DNA from: Agelaius tricolor
Taxonomy: Eukaryota; Chordata; Aves; Passeriformes; Icteridae
Assembly: GCA_023055355.1 (NCBI GenBank)
Contig: JALJCS010000012.1
Span: 12,684,501-12,748,500, forward strand
Direction of reading: 5' to 3'
DNA: 64,000 nt
The notes under the pieces were generated by a model that was not told the DNA's origin, searched no databases, and saw only the letters and a list, made by a program, of their open reading frames with translations. Shown here piece after piece: positions 13,901 through 26,154 of the stretch; position 1 is the first letter of the stretch, and each line of letters begins with the position of its first letter. Position numbers and translations under genes: made by a program.

Positions 13901-16900
13901 CACCAGCTCTGATGGTGAAACTTAAGTGCAATTTAAAATTAAAATACTATACTGCCCATGAGTGGAATGCCTGTCCTTTGGATTCTCACACAGCTCTTCA
14001 AGCTTAATCAGGATTAAGATTTTAAAATATAGATATATATTTTAACATAATTATATTACAGGAAGTCAAACAAGTGTAACAGGCGGGGCATCATTTTTAT
14101 ACAAATATATATTAAATCTTTATTATCAATCTAATGATATTGTGTTGAATGGAATGTAACAGCAATATCTTGTTTCGTTTTAGACAGGAATTTTTTACTT
14201 GGTATTCATTTTCTTTTTTTTTTTTAGTTCACTTCCACAAACTCACATCCTGTGTGTGGCTTCTGAGGCTTTATTGCCATGTGGGTGTGTAAAGGTGGGA
14301 GCACACACAGGTGAGATGCTGCTGTGAGGGTGGCCAGGTCAAATCTTGGTGCACAGGAAGGGCTGCAGGGGACAGAGGCTCAATAAACAAAAGCAGAAGG
14401 ACATTTGATCACACCAGAGAGAACTGTACAATAGGCTGGGTCCTAAGCTTGCTTCTTTCCAAAGGCTACAGAAATAAAATAATATAAATAGTGGGAGAAA
14501 AAATGCAGAGGTCAGTTCTACTACACCAGCTGCTTTCTTTAATTCTGCCCATTACTCACAGCATAAAAGCAGTTGTAGTTGGTTGCAGTGTAGTAGCATA
14601 ATAAAGCTTATTTGTGGTACAAAAGAAGGCTCATAATACTTAACATTTACAAAATATATCTCCATGACATTTGTCCTTTTCATTTGATTTGCATTTTTTA
14701 GAGTTGTAGGCATGCACTTCCCATTAGAGGTCATTGAATAGCCTGTGTGTGTTTTTCTTAAATAGCATTAAGGGCACACTGGGAATTTAATCAACTTCCT
14801 ACTGAAATTCATTCTGAGTTCTTTTTCCACAGGAAGTCATCCAGCTCAGTTCTGTGTGTGCAGTGTAATTCACCTGAAAGTACTTCACTGAACTGAAGGC
14901 CTCCTGTTGTAGAAACCTTTCCATAATGAGGCATTTTTGAGGGAATAGCATTTCAGGCTCCATTCCTGGGTAGACACTGCTGTAAGCTCAGAAAAATATT
15001 TAGCAGAATTTTGCCTTCTCTTACACAATGATAACTGACAGTGGAATTTCTTGCACTGGCATCCAGTCAGTTGAGGGAAAGATGCCAACTGCTATGAGTT
15101 ATGTTTTTATGTCTTTACTCTCGATTTCCTTATTTTAGTCCTTGCCAGTAGAAAATTTGCAGATATCTTTGTTAATATTTTGGAGGAAATCCTAGGTTCA
15201 GTGAGGCCAAGAATTTACTCCTAATTGAAAGATGGCAAATAAGGAGAATGTTTGTTTGCCTTTATTTCAAATGTTTTGCCTTTAAAGCCATGTGTTTATA
15301 CTGCTTTAAAATCTGCCCATCCCAGTCAACATTATGAATGAGAAAAGTCTATACAACAGAACACATCAGTGCTCAGACCTTTTCTATCTTGGGATCAGAA
15401 GATACTTTCCAGTGTTAACAGTTCCTGAGAAACCACCATCTTCTTTGCTGTGAGAAATAAAGTGCTATAGAAGTGCTAAAGCTGAATATGTAAATTACTA
15501 TTAATATTACCAATGGGACATAAAAGTGAGTCAGTGTCTTGGAGGATGCTGCACACACTCCTGACTCCTCAGTTTCTATAGTCTGTTTATTCTGTGGTCT
15601 GTATGGCACAGGTTTGTGACAGATATTTTGTTGAATGAGGATAAACACAAGGGGTGGGTTATTTGATTTTAGTCATTTTACAAAGAAAAAAGATACTAAT
15701 CTTTTAGAGAATAATTTTGTCTTAAGTCTGCTTAAATGAGCATCTATGTCCTTTAGGAAAATATAACTAGAAAACTCATTTAACACGCAGCAAAAAATGC
15801 AGCAATTTTTCCATCACTGCTGATTTTGGGGCTGCAAGAAAAGTTATGTGGGTTTATTTTTCATTTTTCCATCTTATGCATGGAATTTTCTTTACAGGCA
15901 AATTTCTTGTCATATTTTAATTTCAAATATAGGTTTTGGGCAGCCTATTATTCAGAAGCTCTTTCTTTTATATTTTTTCTTCCTTTTTCTAAAATAGGCA
16001 ATTTAGTTGATAAGTAGTTTAAATGTGCAATCTTCTGAGGTAATGCTGCTTAGTGTCTGTGGTTTCTTTTAGGTAAATGTTCAATTGCCAGATGATGTTT
16101 CTATAACACAAAGCAAAAGTGTCATTTTTCCCTCTAGACATCCAAGTTTCAGGAAAATTTACCAAACCTAGGAAGAAGATAAAATCTCTGAAATCAACTT
16201 ATAATAATTTCCCTTTGTTTGTTGAAATGTTTTTCCCACTGTAATTGGCTTCTTAAGTATCACAGATGGTATCAGAAGAAAAAAAATATAAGGATCTGGT
16301 CTGAGACTCAGGAGACCTGAATTTTGATTCTGTTCATCATCTGTTTGCCATAGGCAAGTTACTTTGCCTCCAGTTATGTCACCTGAGACCTCTGGGTCTG
16401 ACTGTGATACAGATAATTCAGTGATAACTGCTGTGTGGATTTAACAGCAGTAACAAACCCAGGCTGGTCCATCAGCCCCCTCACCCACTGAGCACCCATT
16501 CCTGTGACAATCTTCTGGGTGCATGTCTAAGCTTCACTGCTAATGGAAATTAAAAGCATTATGCTTCTGAGTAGAAAATCCACCACTCCCTACACTACTT
16601 AGTTTGATGGGGTTTTGTTGTGTGTTTGGGGGTTTTGTGTTTGAGTTTTTGTAGCAGACCATAGGCTCTCAGAGTTGGCTTCACTCCAGCAGCCTGAAAG
16701 CTTTAATCACTCCTTTGGAGAGTCTGTGTTCCTAAACAGATGATTTCAGCAGATGCCAGAGAAATAAATCTTCCTGAGGTGAAAAGACATTCATTTTGTG
16801 TCTCCTCCTTAAGTGAACTTGTTTGTGGAAGGTAGTGGAAAGGAGCTAAAATTCTTTGCCTTTTGGACTGGTGGAACAGGGAGTGGCTGCTCAGACTGAT

Positions 16901-19900
16901 GGCAGCTTCTCCTCCAGCACTAACCTGCAGCACCTGGCAGGGCAGGGATGGTCTGCAGCTCCTCTCAGGGACACCTGTGCCCAGCAGGGACGTGGGCTGG
17001 CAGCAGGGGAGCTGGAGCTTTACAACAGGGCTGATGTAAAGCCCAAAGAGCTCCTGGCAACAACCTCTAGCAGTGCCTTCTGACCCCACAGAGACTGGCA
17101 CTGCTGTGGGGCTCTGGGCTCCAGTCAAGCAGCTGGTGTTGAGTGTGGCTTGTACATTACCCTGCAGCTCACACACGTGGAGCTGGGTGAAAGATGAGCA
17201 GAGAAAATGATGCTGGGCAATAATCTCTTATTATATATATAATGTCTGCCTGTTAGCTTCAGTGGGGCAGGCTCAGAAAGCCCTTCTAGTCTCTGTGCAA
17301 TCTGAATTAAAATGTCAACTTCCCTGCTCTCAATGTTCATGTACATGACCCTGTTCACTGCATTTATGCTGGATGGTCCTTATTTTCATCATAAAAGACC
17401 AGCAAAATTTCATCAATAAGTTTTAAAATTTTTACAAAATTTTCATGAGAAATAGAAGTTTTTCAGTCAGTACTGGTCTCTCAAGAAGAATAAGGATCTA
17501 GCAGTTTTTGTTTTTATAATTCTCAGGGATTTCTAACCCTTTCCTTCTTGGCATCTGTGTTTCACCTTTGGTCTGTAACCTCTGGTAGAGGAAGCACCTG
17601 GTGAAAGTCACCTAACTTCCCCTCCTGCTAGAAAAGCCCTGATATTTCACTGGAGATCAATGCAGCTTTTTAGATATGCATAGAGATCTGCTCACTGTGA
17701 ATCCAGCTATCTCAGAACATGAGGAGTGACAAAGGGAAGCAGTCCTCCCTTAATGGGAAAATGCTGGGTCTCCCAGCAAAAATACCAGTCTCTGATTCTG
17801 TAATGACTTATGCATGTGATTAAACTTAAGCATATGAAATAGCCTGCTGTAGCCTCTTTAGAGTAACCTTTGCATAATTAAAACTTAGAAAAACATCATT
17901 ATTTTTTCTTGGAGAGGATGATTTAAAATCTGTGTCACTGTGATTAAAATTGCTGATTTTGTCTTGTAAGGGCAGCTGGTGATTGAGATGAAAAAAGATG
18001 GTTAGAATATTATTATTGTTCTCATTTTTTGCATTAGTGGTTTCCAGGGTCTCAGAATGTAGCCACACACAACTTCAGGGTGGGAATGAATAGCAGGGGA
18101 TAAAGTGGCAGGGAGAGAGAAGAACTCAATGGTTTTTCCAACACAGATGAAGCAAATTTCCCTTCCATCTGCTCTGAGAAAGTGCTGAGATTTCCTGGCC
18201 ATTTCCTCTGCCACCAACAATCTTTTCCCATGGGTTGTGCTAAAGGTTGAGAAGTTTTTGTGTGGCTCAGTACCAACTGGGAAATGACATGTGGTACGTG
18301 CAGGGTCAAGAACAAGAGGCTAAAACAGGAAGCTCCTTTAAAGAACAAAGACTTAAACTGATAATTGTTTATGAAAAACAAACTCAGTAAACAGGTTATC
18401 ATCAGTAGTGATGTGAACTGCAACCAGGTTATGGTGCCCTCTCCAAGAAAATAGTGACATTTTCATTTTTCCACTTCAAAATATTACTATCAATGTAGCT
18501 GCTGAATTGTATCTCTGTATTTAGTATTTTTCTGTCTTTTTTTATTTTTTTACTACAGCAGGCACATTTCAAATAGTCAGCTGCCTTGTATAAAGTAGCT
18601 TTTGTTCTAATATAGATGAAGATTCACCAATTTTAAGAGAATTCTTAAAAGTAGCCTTGGATTTCACAAGACTGGAGGAAATGTTTCTTTTCTGGTGGCT
18701 AATTCTCAGTGCCTGCCTCTTAATTTGCACAAATAATTGACAGCTCATTAACAACTTGGTAGGAACTCTGGAAAACAACTGAGAAAAAACAACTTGAGTA
18801 CAACAGGGGAGCAAAGTATCTGCTTCTCAGTTGTGTTGATAGTCTGCAATCAGACTTGAAATAAGGTTGGAAAACTGGTATAAATTATACAGGAGGATTA
18901 TGCTTGCACAGACAGCTCCTGAAAGCTTTCACCAGGTTGTGTGGGGCAGCTCCTTTGAAGTGTGTGGATGCTTGTGCTGGAGTCCACAGACATGGATGTC
19001 TGTGCTGGGAGTTGTGTGGTCCCTCTGGCCTGACCCTGCCAAGGCAGGGCAAAGACACTTTGCTTCAAACCTTTGCTATGCCTTTTCTTGGATTTTACTC
19101 CAAGTTTTGGCAAATTAGTTAACAGTATTTGTCTTAGCTATATAATTGAGCTACAGGATAACTTTTTTGTTGTTGTTGTTGTTGTTTAATTAAGTGTTGG
19201 GCTTGGGGAAGTCTTCTTGTGGAAGTTGGAAAAGTGGTGCCTCATAATGATGGCAGAGCCAGTGGCCAGTTCTGCTTCCAAATCCAGTGGCTTCTCTTCT
19301 GAAGTAAAGGTTGTTAGAGATTTAGACTCATCACTAAAGAGTGAAAAAACCACTTTGTCCAGAAAGAAAAGGTACCAGAGTAGCTTTCTGAAAACAAGTT
19401 ACAATCTTTGTCTGAAGAACCAAATTAATATTTCATATTTGGCCTCATGTCAACATTCTCCCGATTGTCTCATAAAAGGAATGGAGGGGTAACATTCGAG
19501 AACATCAAGAGAAAAATTCCACCATTAGGGTGCTTCCTAATCTGATAAAGAGCCTGATTACTGATAGTTCTGAGGAGCTGCAACTCTAGTCACAGTGCTA
19601 TTTCAGGAATACAGCATACCTAAAAACTCTGGGTCTGGGACATTTAGTTCAGATCACCAGAGTGGAATGGTGAGGCAAACACATGAACACAAAATTGGAA
19701 TTGGGGAAAGGTACTTTTTCTCTTTCCTTTTTTTTTTTTTTGAAGTGTTCTAGTAATCAAATACTGTTCTTGAAATAATTTATTTCCTTGGGAATCAAAT
19801 TAAGATTGTAGCAGCTTGTGGTTTTAGCCATGGTAAATGGATAAAACTGTAGTTAATGATTTTATCAATATTTTATGACTTGTTCTTTAATGTGTAATTG

Positions 19901-20330
19901 GTGATCCACTAGGCACTGACTAAAGCCATTCCCATTAGTAAATATTTTGATAAATCCAAAACCCTATGCAGAATAAAAATAAATGCTACTTGGAAACATA
20001 ACTATTGACAGTATTTCTCCTCTTGGATTGTCAATATTATTTGGTTTTCTGTGGTATTTGAAATAGTGAAAAAAATTCCAAATAAACTCAAGTAGTCAGG
20101 AAAGGGCTACTTTGCACATAGAAGTGATTTTTGAGAGGAAGACAAAAGCCAAAAAAAAAGAAGTGTGGTTTAGAGTACAGTAGTGGGATTCAGGAAGTAA
20201 TTAAAACAGAGTAGTGGTGCTGCAGTATTATAACATAAATTGGGAAGTGCTCCTAGTGTAAATATTGTAACAAATATTCTGTGTTGCAACTTGTAGTTGA
20301 GGATGCAACCTTCAGGCTTCCAATTCTGTG
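13901..20330. other. Non-coding AT-rich DNA with one GC patch
   Basis: No gene is recognised. A GC-richer patch at about 16850-17150 carries overlapping open frames on both strands and is interpreted like the one at 13.4 kb. Simple repeats include T12 at 14214-14225, a 14-bp palindrome ATTATATATATAAT at 17230-17243, (GTT)6 at 19169-19186 and T14 at 19728-19741. Confidence 0.8.
19169..19186. repeat. (GTT)6 microsatellite
   Basis: Six uninterrupted GTT units preceded by a T6 run. A likely length-variable microsatellite; read directly from the sequence. Confidence 0.9.
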
Positions 20331-20426
20331 TGCACACAGGTGCTCTGAGGTGCCCAGCCCTGCCCAGCCCAGTTGATGTGCACAGAGCTCACGCTGGCTC
20401 TTTATGGGCGGCGCGCACGGCTCTGT
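20331..20426. other. GC-rich left flank of the minisatellite
   Basis: This leader contains repeated CCCAGCC words and a short CpG cluster (about 20408-20420, GGGCGGCGCGCACGG) that is unusual for this CpG-poor window. It does not align to the 62-bp unit beyond the last few bases. It could be the ancestral single-copy sequence from which the array grew. Confidence 0.5.
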
Positions 20427-21101
20427 TCACACCCACCTCTCCAGGGGTGGGCACACCTTGTGTGTGATAGCTGCTGGACCCTCACACCCACCTCTCCAGG
20501 GGTGGGCACACCCCGTGTGAGTGCACTGATGGCTGCTGGACCCTCACACCCACCTCTCCAGAGATGGGCACACCTTGTGTGAGCGCACTGATGGCTGCTG
20601 GACCCTCACACCCACCTCTCCAGGGATGGGCACACCCCGTGTGAGCGCACTGATGGCTGCTGGACCCTCACACCCACCTCTCCAGGGGTGGGCACACCCC
20701 GTGTGAGTGCACTGATGGCTGCTGGACCCTCACACCCACCTCTCCAGAGATGGGCACACCTTGTGTGAGCGCACTGATGGCTGCTGGACCCTCACACCCA
20801 CCTCTCCAGGGATGGGCACACCCCGTGTGAGCGCACTGATGGCTGCTGGACCCTCACACCCACCTCTCCAGGGGTGGGCACACCCCGTGTGAGCACACTG
20901 ATGGCTGCTGGACCCTCACACCCACCTCTCCAGGGATGGGCACACCCCGTGTGAGCGCACTGATGGCTGCTGGACCCTCACACCCACCTCTCCAGGGGTG
21001 GGCACACCCCGTGTGAGCACACTGATGGCTGCTGGACCCTCACACCCACCTCTCCAGGGGTGGGCACACCTTGTGTGAGCACACTGATGGCTGCTGGACC
21101 C
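20427..21101. repeat. Minisatellite, 62-bp unit, 11 copies, with higher-order repeat
   Basis: Units start at 20427, 20482, 20544, 20606, 20668, 20730, 20792, 20854, 20916, 20978 and 21040. Copy 1 is 55 bp because 7 bp are missing before CTGCTGG; the other ten are exactly 62 bp. Units begin TCACACCCACCTCTCCAG and end CTGCTGGACCC. They differ at three short sites: GGGGTG/GAGATG/GGGATG, CCCCG/CCTTG, and GAGCGCAC/GAGTGCAC/GAGCACAC. Copies 2-3-4 (20482-20667) are identical to copies 5-6-7 (20668-20853), so a 186-bp block has itself been duplicated. Since 62 is not a multiple of 3, the frame shifts at each unit, so the array is not protein-coding. Short complementary segments in each unit (CTCACAC with GTGTGAG, CCCACC with GGTGGG) could form hairpins. 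Confidence 0.97.
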
Positions 21102-24100
21102 CACCACAGCACGAGGAATCAAGCATTTGGCACGCTGGGCTCAGGAGAGGAGGTCCCTGCTGCCCACAGGTGGCTCCTTTGCCAGTGGTAGAGGTGCACT
21201 CTCAAGGCCAGGGTTCAGACAGACATTGTAGTGGAGACTTCCAGTGTTGCCTCTCTCCATTTTGATGGCTTAGTAAACAGGGAATTTGCTGCTTCCAAAG
21301 CTGTCAGTAAAATAGTTTTGAATTTCTCATTTGCAGATATTTTCTAAGCTAAGACCAAACAGATCTTCACACAATTCAGTTTTTTTAGAGGAGAGTCTCG
21401 GCCTGTTTTGGTTACTTTACTTTGTATTCTATGCTCTTTTCTCTACTGCTTACTGGGCGAGTAGCAGTTTCTTTGTTATTTTTGGTTTTCAGTCTTGCAT
21501 TATTCACAAACTTCTGTTTTGAATCCCAAAAGATGGAAAAGCTTCATCATGCATTCAAATCCACACATATATTATAAGAACATCCGCTGGTGATGAGCGT
21601 CATTGGCAGCTTTCACAAGCTAACATTAATTATGCACATAACGAAAAAGCACCATGACTGGGAATCATCATTTCTAATAAAAACACTGACTTCTAGTCAT
21701 GGATCATTTTATCGCTCCTTGGGGCTATAAATCACTCATGTCACTAAGATATATGCTTTTCCTCTTTTTGCTTTATTCTTTATAGAAAGCTGCTGCTGGT
21801 GTGGTGAGAGGATGAAGAGCAAAGTGTCTTGCTTTGTCTTTTTGAATAAATGTTCTGGTCCTCCGCAGTGAGATGCCAGGGCAGATCCTGTGGCTGGGGG
21901 GGAGGACAGAAGGGGGAACGCTGAGCCTGAATGCCCTGAACAAGGCAAAGCCAAGGGTGGATTCTGTGCAGTTGCTATGCTCCACCATTTCATGGTGAAT
22001 CTTAGGCGAGGGTTACATCTTCAGCATTTCAGGCTGTTGTATCCCTTTCTTTCTCCTCTTAGGTAAAGAGGATGGAAAAAGGCATAGAAGGTTTTCCAAA
22101 GCAAGGAGTTGGTATTTCAGAGAGGTGCTTGGGTACAGGATTAATCACTGGTAACTGAGAGCCTGGTCTATTGTGTGAGCCAGTGAAAGATTTCCTTTGG
22201 TTTTTACCATCGTTAATGTTGTAATGTATTTTATTTCATAAAGTGACCTTGTTTAATTAATCATGTGAGCAGTGGGTAGGGAGAGAGAAAGAAATTCTCA
22301 ATTCCCTCCAGAACATTAATAAGGTTCTTTTTCTGCATATTTCTTATCTAATATTTGTTTCCTTCTTTCCTATGCATTTTTAGATTTGGCATATGGACAA
22401 GTTGTTAAAGTAGTTCTCAACTTGTCAAAAAGGGGAATACTAAGAATCCTGTTTATTTTTTATTCACACAGCCTTTGGGAAAATGTTTCAGAAATGCTGT
22501 TGCCTGCAAATTAAAACCAAAAGCAACACTGGGGCCATTGATGTGCAAAGTGTTGTAGGCGCTGGTCACAAACACTGCACAGACCTTAACTAAGAGTATG
22601 AAATAAGGAAATTTCAATTGTTTGGCAGCTGAAGAAACAAGACCTTGAACACCAGGTAAGCTGTCCTGGATTCTGTCTGGTCAGAATTGTGTTGCCTGAA
22701 TCTTGTTTTAATTGCGCTTTTTGAGTCAAAATATTTCATTGCAACTGAAGTAATATTTATTTCAATTTCCTTAAAAGACAGACTTCAGGAAAAAAAGGTA
22801 ATTTCCTTCAAGATGGACAGAGCTGATATAATTAGTTCTTTGTTTCAGCCACCAAACCGAAAACTTGCCACCTTATTTCTTTCTTCTTGCCTCTCACTGA
22901 TGGCAAGGTAATTTCTGTCTACTTTTGTGTTTGCCATCTCTTGTAATCTACTTGGCATTTGGATCTGCCAACGCATTGGAATTATAGATGTACGTGAACA
23001 GAAGAAACCAGCCAAGGAGAGCATGTCAAGATTACATCCCCTGCTTGAAAGCTCTTGTCACTATTAAAATATACTTGAGAGCAGTGAGATTTCCAGTGGA
23101 AATAGTTAATATTTTATAAAGAATTTCTGCAATACTGAAGAAATGTCAACTTGTCTTACAAGATATTTTTAAAACTATTTTCTCATTCTTCTAGAGCAGC
23201 TATACACAAAATAGAAAGGTATATAGATGCAGTGCTAAGATTGATAATGAACCCATACATAGAGATTTGCCTGAGTGTGGCCACCATTTTGCGCTGCAGC
23301 ATCTGCAATGCAAATATTTCAGGTTTATATAGAATTATTATACTCTGTTCAAAAAACAAGCTATTTGAGAACTGTCAGGGTCTCAAATAAAATGTTATAT
23401 TTTACATCTTGTTAAGACAATGACAGTGAAATCTGTAGTTTGTAATTTTTTTATGCTTCTTGCTTTCCTTTTGGACTTCCCTTTTCTCAGTGCTTGGTGC
23501 CTGTTTAGGGTGTATCAGTGTGAAAAAAGAAGCAACTGGTGAAACATGGAGTTTCCAGAATAACCATTTTGTTGTAAACAGAGAAAAAAAAAAAAATTAG
23601 TCAGGAGTATAAGAGGGTAGGGTAAAACTTTTCAAAGTTCATTTTCTAATAAGAGGTAGCAAGTCAATTTTTTTCTGACTTTCTCTTTTAAGGCTGGAAG
23701 CTTCCATTTTCCATCTGAAACTTTTTCCTAAAAGAGTTTTATAAGTTCTGCAAGCCCTCTTATGCAATATGTGTTGATATGGTGTATGGTTAGAGAAGCT
23801 GCCTATTTTAACTTCACATTTCTCAAGTGTGAAGACACCAGATCAGGACCACAGTTTTGTTTTAGCTTCCAGAAAGCTTAACACATATTAATATGAGTAT
23901 GCCTTGCAGTACAGCACTTTTCAAGCTGTGAACACACATAATTTACTTTGACTGAAGCAATTGAAAGAGTGGTGCAAAGAACAGTTCATTCCAAATACAT
24001 TACAAAGTTAAGGATGACAAATATATTTCTTATTACAATCAGAGCAGAGGGTTTATGAGAATGTTGCCTGTTTAAACATCAGACCTTTGAGACAAATTGA

Positions 24101-26125
24101 ATCAGTTTTAATTATTAAAAAAATGAAATGGAAAAACTTTCAGAGTTTTTAAGCCCAAGGGTAGCTTAATTAAAACTGAAGAGAAATTAAAATTATCAGA
24201 ATTTAGAGCAACAGGAAAAGAAATGATAGGTAGGAACTTTCAGGCTATAATAAGAAAAGAAATAACTTGAAGTCACTTGGTAATTGCACAGTAAAACTTC
24301 TCTAATATGCTGGCTCAAATTATTAACTGACCTAAATCTCTTTAAGCCACCTAGACTTCAGCCTAAAACAAAGTATTTATGTATGAATAGTTCTACAGTA
24401 AAGTGAATTTATATCAGTTACTTATCATGTTAAGAAAAAAATACTATTAATAATTTACCATAAACTTAGAGATTAAAATACTTTTAGATTACAAATGAAT
24501 CCATAATTTAAACTCAAACTGGTTACAGTATGAAAGCTGCCAATGTGATTTCTATCAGTCTGTAATATTCCTGACAATGTGTGGGGCCCATTTTGAAAGA
24601 ATCCCTTGCAGTCCATTTGCTCAGGAAGATCTGTTTGGACAACACTGAGAATCAAAGGCTCTTTATTGCTATGAGATCTTGTGTATCATCACTTCCTGAG
24701 CTAGATGCCTCATGTTATCCTGCAAAACTTCATGTATCTTCTTAAATCAGGAGTTCAGAGTGCTGTTTGTAGTTGTTGGTTTTGCAAACGTTGGGTCAGG
24801 AGATTTCTGCCAGACAGTGTTGGGTACCTGGAGTGACATGGGTCCAAAGGGGGCCAAGCACTCTGGAGGGACATAAGCTTCTGCTGAGGAAGTTCTTGGA
24901 GGAAATGATTGATCTCCTTTGCTGCTGAGGCATTTGCCTTCCTGGAGTCCATGGCGTGTCATGGTCTGCATGTGCATTTGTCTGATTTTACATGCCAAAA
25001 TTCAAGCTGCCATTAGAATATTTTATCTTCCACAAGATCCATGCAAACCTTCTTCAATATCCACCTAGACTTTAATGTGATCCATTCTTTTCCCATGTCT
25101 TTTACACTGTTCTTATTTATAATAAATACTAGTTGCTAATACTTAGAGGTTACTGAAAACCAGATTTTCATTACTAAATATCATTAGCACCAGATAGGAA
25201 GAGAAGGATGAAACTTCCTTTGTTTTAAAGATGTCATCTTGGTTTTTATGATTAGAAAATAAACTTAGTATAGCCATGTGCACTCAAGGAAAGCCAACAT
25301 TAGTAAAAATCCAACACCAAGCTATCATTCAAAGGCTGTAATCCAAAGGCTTCAAAATCCATGGTGACAGACTGCAGTTCATTGTTGGATCTGTTTGAGC
25401 TAACACAGTAGTAATTTCTGTAATAAAATCATAGCCAATAGATAATTCTTTCTGCTGCAGATGACAATTCAGTGTAGAGCAGCAGCTTAATATTGCATGA
25501 AGAAATTTTTCTAATGTAATTTTTATCACTCAGGACTCTGGGAGAACAGAAGCACATACTTCCATCTACCCTTTCTTCTCTTATTTAGCACTCTACCCCT
25601 CATAAAGAATGGTGAGATGATCTCTGACCTTTCAGAATAAGGAAGGTTTATCTAAAATGTCTGACAATGTGATACAATTTCCTTTCCTACTTATTTTTAG
25701 AAAATAAAAGGAGCAGTGTAAGGAAAATGACTTCTGAAAACTTCACATGTGATTGCTCTGCCTTTTCAGATTTCTCTGTATTAATTAGACATGATTAAAG
25801 ATGGTATGTTGCATATCTTTATTCTAAGTTTAGTTATGTTGCATGACAGATGAATGAACACTTCTGTCTCTGATTTTGCACTACAACATGAGAAGTATTC
25901 AACTTGAAGAAGTAATTCAGGGGCAAGGCTGGTGTATTTCTGGGATCTTCTCTTGTGGCAGTATTGCAGATATATCCAGGAAGATTTCTCATTGGGAAGT
26001 TTGTGTCACTTCAGAGACAGGTGGCTGTAGGTAACACCATGTGGGTGTGGATTCAGGCAAACCCTGATGGGGCAGAGGGACAAGAAATTGCAAGAGTGAG
26101 TCTGGCCACTGGTAGGAACAGGTCT

Positions 26126-26154
26126 GTACCATGTACACCACTCTGCCATGGTAC
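26126..26154. repeat. Small inverted repeat
   Basis: GTACCATG (26126-26133) pairs perfectly with CATGGTAC (26147-26154) across a 13-base loop. Short ACAG/CTGT segments just outside add a few pairs after a bulge. Weak on its own; listed for completeness. Confidence 0.6.

Noticed and set aside
16703..17176. 157-codon minus-strand frame
   Set aside because: Part of it overlaps the GC-richer patch with an open + frame (16856-17083). No recognisable domain or splice context.
20427..21101. CRISPR array
   Set aside because: The repeat is continuous 62-bp tandem DNA without unique spacers, in what appears to be a vertebrate genome.
20373..21122. Open frames running through the minisatellite on both strands
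   Set aside because: The 62-bp unit changes frame at every copy, so the peptides are by-products of the repeat.
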